Shown: positions 56,447-64,000 of the stretch, piece by piece
Numbering within the stretch: the first letter of the stretch is position 1
Layout of the letters: each line of letters begins with the position of its first letter
Origin: Durusdinium trenchii
Taxonomy: Eukaryota > Sar > Dinophyceae > Suessiales > Symbiodiniaceae
Assembly (NCBI GenBank): GCA_963970005.1
Contig: CAXAMN010013780.1
Location: forward strand, 1 to 64,000
DNA: 64,000 nt
Direction: 5' to 3'
The notes under the pieces: model-generated
Seen by the model: only the letters and a program-made list of their open reading frames with translations
What the model was told of the DNA's origin: nothing
Database searches by the model: none
Position numbers and translations under genes: made by a program

Positions 56447-56494
56447 AAGGAAGCTCCCTCTTGCCGCCTTTAGGGCGGCGGGGGAAGCTTCCTT
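56447..56494. repeat. imperfect long hairpin
   Basis: AAGGAAGCTCCCTCTTGCCGCC pairs with GGGCGGCGGGGGAAGCTTCCTT around TTTA, with a small internal mismatch, giving nearly 20 bp of stem. It precedes a CTACTAGC-rich stretch (56528-56620). Confidence 0.7.
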
Positions 56495-56527
56495 GCAGAA
56501 GCGTGAGCTATCCTGCGTCCTGACAGT

Positions 56528-56620
56528 AGTAGCTACTTAAGCTACTAGCGACTCCCTAGCTTCTACTAGCTACCGACTTCCTAGCCAACCTACCTCTCAC
56601 CTACCTACTAGCGACCTGCC
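56528..56620. repeat. CTACTAGC/CTAGCTACC degenerate repeat
   Basis: Irregular repeats of ACTAGCGAC, CTTCCTAGC and CTACCTAC, a diverged relative of the CTACTAGG family. Confidence 0.6.
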
Positions 56621-56892
56621 CCCCCCCCGTTTAACTAAAATGAAATAAAGAAATCAAAAAATGAACCGGGAATCCCCCCAGCCGCTCTCCAAAGCTGACG
56701 TTCGTCAAGGGCACGGGATCCCAAGTCTCGAAGTCCGCTCGGGATCGCGCGAGCACCAGAGCGAACACCAGAGCAAACACCAGCACCATGGCCGCCCAGC
56801 GCGATCATCCATGGGGGCGCCATGAATCGAAGGCGTCGGGGGCGGCTGGAGGCCATCTCGTGTCTTTTCATGTGTTTGGCACTTTGATTTCT

Positions 56893-56945
56893 ATTAGGTA
56901 GGAGACCATTGCTCTTTGGTTGGAGGCCATCGCTAGTAGGTTGGA
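56893..56945 (+). repeat. GGTTGGAGGCCAT-type array remnant
   Basis: Units TTAGGTAGGAGACCATTG, GGTTGGAGGCCATCGC and TAGTAGGTTGGAG match the subtype in the array at 52678-52746. Confidence 0.65.
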
Positions 56946-57786
56946 GTTCCGTGTGCTTGAAAATCCAAGCCTAGTTGGATGATCTGCTGTTGATCCAAGC
57001 CAGACCTTGTTACAAAAGACAAAATTCATACTACTGCCTCAGGATCAAGAAGCTTTACATGTGTGGTTCCTGCGATGTTTTGGAGGTCTTTTACATTGTA
57101 TAAACTTTATAGCTGTGTATACATGTACATGCATTTGGCATGCGTCCAACCATCAAAAAGGCGTGCTTCCCTAGACAAGATGTTCATAGATTTCCGTCTG
57201 GAACTCGTTGGCAGCAGGACTTGAAGTGGAACCTTCCAGGAGGTGTACTGGCCTATATAAACGCTCTACATGTGTATCACATGGTTCTATGGTTGGATAA
57301 TTTCTAGGTTTGCTGAGCTCCCAGTGTCTCCTTTTCTTCAAGGTGGACTCAATTGATGCAGCTTGTCCAAACAATAAATCTACTTGAGCACCAGAACCAC
57401 CACAACTCCTCAAAACCGAAACTCTGTCGAGCTCCTTGGACTTTCCTTGCTGGAAAAGGGATACACAGAGAAGGGTTCCCTTCCAAGCCCTCAAGCGAAT
57501 GTTTCCATTGTAGGCGCTTCTTAGACAAGCTTCTCTGATCAGGTTCTCCCTCTATTCAAGGTCCACAGAGGCAGAATTCATCGAACAAGGCGTTGAATCT
57601 CAACCCTCGCCCCTGAGTGAGTCCAGTCATGAAAAGACAAACCGGTGTGTGAGAATTGGATTACTGTATATAATGCAGCACAAGAAAGCGGAGGCTTCGG
57701 CGGCTATGCATTGAATTGACATTCCACATATCCAAGCACACCAAAGGGCAGGGCAAATCGCTTCGGAACGTGTTGCGATGGGTTAC

Positions 57787-57924
57787 CCAAATGCTTTGAA
57801 AGTCTTCAACCTTTGAAACCTCAACCTCCTGTCCCAGCTGCTCACAAAAACCATCGCCCACCTCCATTGCAACCTGCCCACCCACATCTCGGGGCAAGCT
57901 GGGCAGCGCGGTGTGGAGAGAAGC
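57787..57924 (-). CDS. putative internal exon, unknown product
   Basis: CGCCGAG|GCT acceptor and TTTGG|GTAACC donor enclose exactly 46 codons in phase 0 at both ends: ASLHTALPSLPRDVGGQVAM, EVGDGFCEQLGQEVEVSKVE, DFQSIW. It is Val/Glu-rich and protein-like. The family is not recognised. Confidence 0.55.
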
Positions 57925-58671
57925 CTCGGCGTTTTTCGGGAACAACCAAAACGGAGCAGCGGCCGAGCAGCGGTGGATGTGCAGAAAGCTTTTTTGTCGG
58001 GAAAAGACACCCCAAGACCCCTGAGACCACAGACCCGAAGGTAAACATGGCCACCCCCCAGGCGCCGCTGAGTTTCAGCTCGTGGTTCGCAGACGACATG
58101 TGACTCCAAGAACAGGATCTTTTGCGTGTACAACGTGTATTCGTCAAAACAATCGTCTCGCCCAGTCCCATTCCGATGTCCATTCTGTCAAAGGTCTATG
58201 AACATCGGCCCTGGAAAACAACAAGTACGAGAACCGTGAGTTTCAAGGGTTTTACAGTGGTAAAGTCTGTGGACATCATGTGCAATCTTGTTTCAGAAAG
58301 CTGTGAAGTCCAGCCGATGCCGCTAATCTTCATGCAAAGCAACCACGCCGATGCCGCTACCATCGGAATGCCTTGGAGGTTGGGGGCGGCAGAGAAAGGA
58401 TTCTGGTCACGGCCCGAACTCTGCGCCAAGATTTAGAATATATAATTGTGCTGTTTGGACCTCAACCCGAAAATATGCACTTCCAACTTGTGTTTGCCCA
58501 ACAATGAAATGGGTGTGTTTGAAGGTTTGTCTGAAGCATGAAAAATACACGCCCTGGTTGTTGCGAATCAGTTGATGTACGATATTCAAGTCTTTGGTGC
58601 GCTTTGAGCCCTTCCAGCATGAACACCATCAAGTCCCAGTGGAGCGATGTTCATACAGTAACAATAGCGAG

Positions 58672-58693
58672 CCCTTGTTACTAGTAGCGATGC
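58672..58693 (-). repeat. ACTAGTAACAAG remnant, reverse
   Basis: A single CTTGTTACTAGTAGCGATG unit. Confidence 0.6.
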
Positions 58694-58699
58694 CGTCTG

Positions 58700-59300
58700 T
58701 GGAACTGAAGAACAAGATATCACGGCTTAGGGCGTGTATTGTAAGTAAAGCGAAACCGCCGTGAATAACGAAAACTGAACGCCCCAAGAATCCCCCAAAC
58801 TAAACTATAACCAAACTTCATTTGCAAGGTGTCTCAAAAATAAACTCAGGTTTTGAATTTAGCAAATGACTCACGCTGGAAGCTCAGCAACATATTCAGG
58901 ACTTGCAGCTAGTTTTTTTGAGTTTGGCTTGAGCTTGAAAGAACTGCAAGGTTTGAGTTTGGAGATGTTTCGGTGGAAGGAACTTCTCACTTTCAGATGA
59001 TCAATCTCAAATAGTTTTTTGTCTTAACCTTTGACTTTCTGCGTCCGTTCCCAAGCAGGTTTGCTCCTTTCATCTCCATTCTAATGGCAGCATGCCTTCC
59101 TCTGAGCCCCTTCGCGTACTAGATTTCCTGCACTGCCTCTCCCCTTTCTTATTGCCTCTCTCCCTGCTGCAGAGTGGACGCCCTTGTCTCCGAGTCATTT
59201 CTAGGGGGGCCAGTCTGCTGGATTGGCGTCTGTTGACATTCAAAAATAAGTCTCAGAGCCGTTTTTTCAACACCGAGATGAGCTCACGCACGTCAGCCTT
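58700..59300. other. no supported gene
   Basis: AT-rich sequence with only short frames. Confidence 0.5.
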
Positions 59301-59390
59301 GCTGGAATGGTCTTTTATTTGAGCAGCTGCAACCTTCAGAGTCGATCAGAAGGAGCGGTTGCGTTGGCGATTAAACATGAAGCTGCCAAC

Positions 59391-59500
59391 CTGCCAAGAA
59401 ATCTGCACCTGAAGGCTCACAAAGTGCTGTGTCTGCCACACAATCTGCGCTTCAAGGTCCACAAAGCGCTGCGCCTGCCACGAAACCTGCACATTCAAGA
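59391..59500 (+). repeat. 42-bp tandem repeat encoding a 14-residue unit
   Basis: CTGCCA starts at 59391, 59433 and 59475. The plus frame translates as LPRNLHLKAHKVLC, LPHNLRFKVHKALR and LPRNLHIQDSH. The period is a multiple of three and the frame (59307-59615) stays open. The minus strand is open too, so coding strand is uncertain. Confidence 0.7.
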
Positions 59501-60179
59501 TTCACATCGAGGAAAGCGCCCGCAAGGGCCCAGTAGTTTCTGCGAGCTTGCGCAGTCGAAATGCGCTTCGAAGATCTTGAGAGGCACGAACGTAGCGTAC
59601 ATAGCCGCGACTTAGCCACACACGGATGCCATTGTCCCCGATCAAACACCCGACCTTAAGAAATTCTGGTGTGACCACGCTGTTTGGGGAAAAAAGAAAT
59701 GGAACCCTGGCATTTGCGCCCACTGTGACAAGGAGTCATGGTCATTGTAGTTTGGAGAATTGTCCAAACTCACTTCGAACTCAGTAAAAAAAAATGTGTT
59801 TCCATGCTTTTTTGGGCTGCCATAAGGGTTTATATAGGCGTTCCATAGGGGTGTTCCACCACACTCCCAATATCAATGTGTTTTTTCTTACACAAAATCC
59901 GCTTGGACTTTATGCCTACGATCCCTTTTGCCAGAACAGGCTCGCATGTTCAGATCCAACCCCCGACTCACGAAAGTTCACAGGTGAAGGCCCAAACTTT
60001 GACCATATCTCTCATTGAAAGTTCCACCCAAGCGGCGCATCCTTCAAAGAGAGCAATGGAGCTTCCAATGGCGGCAGATCCTCCAAATGAAGGGGCCCAC
60101 AGGCTTGGACACCAACAAGAAAAACCGTGGTAATCATGGTCCATGGTCCATCCTCACTATTCCTCACTTGTCACACTGC

Positions 60180-60335
60180 AAAGAGGCTTGGGCATCCTTG
60201 GACTGGATTGCAGGCAACTCACCAATCAACTTCCAAACAATAGCTCAAGTTGGCCATTTCTGTGCAACCGAATCTAAGTTCAAAGCAATTAGGCCAACCC
60301 GCAAGAGGATCACAAAGCAATTGAGGAAAGTCTGA
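60180..60335 (+). CDS. possible exon, unknown product
   Basis: The plus frame reads KEAWASLDWIAGNSPINFQT then ATESKFKAIRPTRKRITKQL before a stop. There is no splice support. Confidence 0.25.
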   Translation, partial: KEAWASLDWIAGNSPINFQTIAQVGHFCATESKFKAIRPTRKRITKQLRKV

Positions 60336-60976
60336 CCCACAGATCAATCTTTGATCCAAGAAGGCATTATTGAGTTGGCTGCCTGCTAGACCCCCTTCTG
60401 TCCCATTGTCGATGCTTTTTGGACAGCCCCGGAGAGCGACAACCGACTGACTGGACTGACAGGCTGACTAACTGACAGTCACTGACTGGATGTAGCTGGC
60501 TCACGGCCTAACAAACAACAAACGGGTAACAGAGCCTGCCAGGTCCAGGTTGGTCCTAATCTTGCTCCAAACCTTCATTAATGTGTGAATGAAATAAGGC
60601 TCCAGTCGCTACTCCAAACATCACATGGACCTCTGTCCTTTGTCATCCAGAAAACTAAAATAGCTCGTTGTCATCATCATAATCGTTGTCACGATTAGTG
60701 TTTTTTTTGCTGATCTCCACACAAAAGCCCCTCTAAGTTTCAGTGGGATACCGTAGATGTTGCAGCTTGAGGAGGCCACCAAACAATGGCTCCACTCAGA
60801 ACTGATGAACATGTTCCACCCAATCAGATTTCCCACAAAAACGCGCACGCACCTTAACAGATTGGATGAGCTCATTGTACCTCGGCTCAGTGTCAAAAAC
60901 CCAAGGCATTGGTCATCCCCTATCCCCTCGTGTTCCTAACCAAGAGTCCCATCTCAGAAATTCGTGGCCACAGCAG

Positions 60977-61123
60977 GTTATCTACGATTCGTCCAAGGAA
61001 CTGCTCGAGCACCGTCTCTGGCACTGCCAACAAATCCTCCAGTCAACAGAGAGGGGGAGTGGACAAAAACAGAGACGCGTCACGCCGGACCCCAAGGATG
61101 GCAAAGTGCGGAGCCAAACCTAG
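60977..61123 (+). CDS. putative terminal exon, unknown product
   Basis: CCACAGCAG|GTT acceptor in phase 0, then 48 codons VIYDSSKELLEHRLWHCQQI, LQSTERGSGQKQRRVTPDPK and DGKVRSQT, and a TAG. GC3 is about 64 percent. The product is not recognised. Confidence 0.45.
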   Translation, partial: VIYDSSKELLEHRLWHCQQILQSTERGSGQKQRRVTPDPKDGKVRSQT

Positions 61124-61659
61124 CCCGCATTGATGGAGACTATGTCTCTGGTTCTTTACTAATGTTTCACCTCCAAAAATCTGTCCCATGCTCCGCGAAA
61201 GAGTTGCTGAGTTGACTTCCTTCCTGTCACTTTCTCACTCACTCACTCAGTCCTGCTTGGCCTTGTGTTGTGCACAGGGCTCGAAGATGAGATCCAGCTG
61301 GTACAGCAAGCCTAGCAAGCTTTGAGTCAAGCTTCACTTAGCTGGCAAGAGTGACGAAAGGCTGTATGGTGGCTTGGCTTGGCTTTGCTTCAAGTCTTCA
61401 ACTTAAGTGCAAACAGACTGAATCCAACCAGTCACACTCAATGGGTGGAGCTATAACTGTCGCAAGTATGTAATTAAGGTACAAAGCTTGCTAATCACAG
61501 TGATCGTCTGTTCCGAACTCTCATAACTAGTAGAAAAACAAAGGTGCCCATCAAGCACAAACAGAATGCTTCCTTTCAAGAATGTGTCAAAGACTCTAAG
61601 ATGTTCACGTCTTTCCCTGGCAACTTGTCTCCCCTCTCCACATGTTCGACCTTAAGGCG

Positions 61660-61859
61660 TCACATTTGGTCCCTTTGGTCACCCGAAGCTCCCCCCGCCA
61701 GCTCCACCCGGCGGATGAAAACAAACACCCCACGTCCGTCGCCTAACTTGGAATCCAGCGGGGGTGGTCTCTGACCCCCGCCAAAGCTCCCAGCTGCGCC
61801 TGGGCTGCGGGCCATGTCGTCGAGGGCACGGACCAAAGAGAACGGTTTTTCCCCCGCAA
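61660..61859 (-). CDS. putative terminal exon, unknown product
   Basis: TCTTTGTCCTATCAAAG acceptor, then AGEKPFSLVRALDDMARSPG, a Gly/Pro-rich segment, and GVFVFIRRVELAGGASGDQR to a stop at 61660. GC3 is very high. The family is not recognised. Confidence 0.45.
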
Positions 61860-62282
61860 CTTTGATAGGACAAAGATGGTACTGGAGTTTTTGCCACTCG
61901 GTGGGGGGTCGTGACCGAGTTGAAAACTTGAACTGTGGTTGTGGCTGTGGTGAAGATTGATCCAAAAGGTTGAGCTATGTCCAATTACAATTGGACCAAT
62001 TGGTCCTCTGGCTCATCCACACAGGAACAAAAAGGAGTGCCCTTTAAACCAAAAGAAACACAAAGAAGTGGCTCGTATGTTTGTATGGTAGAGCGGTTCC
62101 CAGAATTACAGTAGGAACAACAAGAAAAGACCTTTCCTGCTGTTCTCTTTTGAAAGAACAAGGCAAACTCTGTCAGTCTCATCTCTACTGCATGGCCTGC
62201 TTGGCTTGTAGGCGGCTCACGACTGGCGACTGGAATCCAAGCAGCACAAGAAATCCACTGATGGTACCACGAATTCGTGAAG

Positions 62283-62489
62283 GTAGATCAAGACATCACC
62301 TCAGTCAATGACTGGTCCCCTTTGGTTGGAGGAATGGTCTTGGACCCGTGCATGGTTGAGAACCACCACACTGTATGTAGCATGACCATGCACAGTCCGC
62401 CAAAACCACGACGTGACACCAGAGTCCAGGAAGAGTTCGATCTCCTCAGAGGGGTCGGCCCTGGCGGCATCGGATCGGGGTCAGACTAG
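62283..62489 (+). CDS. putative terminal exon, unknown product
   Basis: GTGAAG|GTA acceptor in phase 0, then VDQDITSVNDWSPLVGGMVL, CSMTMHSPPKPRRDTRVQEE and FDLLRGVGPGGIGSGSD before a TAG. No domain is recognised. A minus frame at 62481-62720 is also open. Confidence 0.4.
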   Translation, partial: VDQDITSVNDWSPLVGGMVLDPCMVENHHTVCSMTMHSPPKPRRDTRVQEEFDLLRGVGPGGIGSGSD

Positions 62490-64000
62490 GATAGACATAA
62501 ACTGAAGCGGAGAAGGTCCGAGATTGATCCAAAGAGCAAGGGTTGATGGATCCAAAAAAGTCAGTCCAAACTGCCTAGACTTATCCTGGTTCTTGTTGCT
62601 AGGGACCTCGGTCGCAGCAGCAGCCCACTCTTCCCAAAGGCATAGAGCAGCACCACCTGGGAATCTCAACGATTCGATGCAGGTCTTTCTGTGTCCGGTC
62701 CTTCGACTTCTGACGGCCAACGGATTTGATTTGAGTTTCGCATGATTATGCCACAGGACCCTATTGATTCAATTCCAGATTCCAAACGCACCCATGTTGT
62801 TGGGATACTTCAAGTCCAGGGTGGCATGCTGCCCTTCCTTGATTCTGTCAAGGGAGAATTCCGGTAAACGAAACACGGCCACAAGCATCCTTCATCTGTT
62901 TCTCCTTTTACTTTGCAGCTCAGATTCGTTGCTGGGATAAATGATACAGATTCCAAAGCCAAACCCCTCGACAAGTCTTTCCATGACATTCACCATATTG
63001 TCTGCCCAATCAAGTAAGGTGCTATTTTGCTATTTGATAGGAACTGGACGTGAACGATGTGAACAACAAGACCATCCCAAACTGTGGGCGGTTGGTGGGG
63101 ATTCCTCCAGGTCGCCATCTAATCCTCTTCTGGGGGAAAGACCATACGCAGGGTGATTGCCAGTCCAAACAGGTGTCGGTCAGCCTCAAGATTTATGCAC
63201 ACTGCCTGATTTGAGATTCCTCCAACTACAGTAACCCATGATGCAAATTGAGGTCTACCGCGTACCCATAATGCCAAGTGGACAGGTGAGACTTCAATTG
63301 CTCAAGAGCTCCTCCTCCTGGCCGTTTGTGCCTCACCCCCCCCACCCTGGCCACCTTTTTCATGGCGCAGTGCGACACGTAGAGTCCCACCTGCGCTGCG
63401 CCATCGCCAGCGTTGGCATTCAAGAGTGGATGAAAAATGATTAATGATCGTCAACAAGCTACAACCCCACCCCCACTTGTGCTGTAGCAGCAGCAACAAT
63501 CATGAGCCCCATGAGTCACACATGGGTCTGAGCAAACACTTTTCATGCGTTTCAGCCGAAACTGACCCTCTTCAGCCGACCACACGACCAACACCCCGAC
63601 CCGAAAAAAGGAAAACAAACGACCAACCCCCCAAGCAACGCGCCTCCTCCGCAGTGACCCGACCTGGAGGATCGACCTGTTGAAGAAAGCCCGTCGGTGT
63701 CGTCAGTTTTGTTTGGATTCTTTCTTACGCATGTTGGAGGTGTCGAAAGGTCAAAAGGATCGACCACCCCGGTGCCAGCTTTCGGACCGCAGGCAAAGGG
63801 CCTGTCATGAAGATGAAGGTATTAGAACAACTCACTCATAACGATGCGGGTCGGAGCACGGAGCTCTTGTGCCATTCTGACTTGACCAACGGCCTTTTCA
63901 GTCTGCCACGAAATTGAAAACTCCATCAGCCAACTAGGCCTTTTGCACGCAATCCTCCCACCAAACTTCACTCGTCCGACCAGGAACTTCATGATCTTGG

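Overview
The window looks like nuclear DNA of a eukaryote with intron-rich genes and many repeats, most likely a dinoflagellate and plausibly a Symbiodiniaceae species. No reading frame is longer than about 270 codons, and there are no operons or rRNA. Coding signal comes in short GC3-rich blocks of 40-90 codons. Many blocks have an AG|G acceptor on one side and a GT or GC donor on the other. The rest is microsatellite, minisatellite and dispersed repeat. The taxon is an inference from these traits and was not tested by a search.

Layout: 0-6.9 kb holds scattered putative exons, including a sulfotransferase P-loop (minus, 1.8 kb) and an exon broken by a CTACTAGG array (4.4-4.7 kb). An AT-richer island at 6.95-10.8 kb carries a decayed Polinton/virus-like protein-primed DNA polymerase B on the minus strand, cut off before palm motif C. 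11-24.7 kb has a 55-bp tandem array, a kinesin switch II exon (13.9 kb), many exons of unknown product on both strands, and a two-exon model whose reading phase agrees across the intron (22.6-23.1 kb). 25.07-26.03 kb is a 22-bp minisatellite with a 283-bp higher-order duplication. 26.4-34 kb holds more exons, a (GGT)n tract, a degenerate pyrimidine-rich array, and a minus-strand ORF flanked by diverged direct repeats (31.2-32.1 kb). 34.3-35.9 kb has a cluster of minus-strand exons. 44.3-45.3 kb has a cystatin-like exon (minus) and the best multi-exon plus-strand model. 46-64 kb holds isolated exons, further CTACTAGG arrays and hairpins.

No pathway can be assembled. Most exons have no recognised family, and none is long enough to define a whole protein. 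The most notable signal is the CTACTAGGAGCAAGG / ACTAGTAACAAG repeat family, found at about a dozen sites in both orientations. At two sites the array is flanked by perfect direct duplications of 24 and 18 bp, so the arrays appear to have been inserted as mobile units; one of them interrupts a putative exon.

All exon boundaries were placed by eye from frame, codon bias and splice-like motifs, without homology search or transcript data, and should be read as hypotheses.
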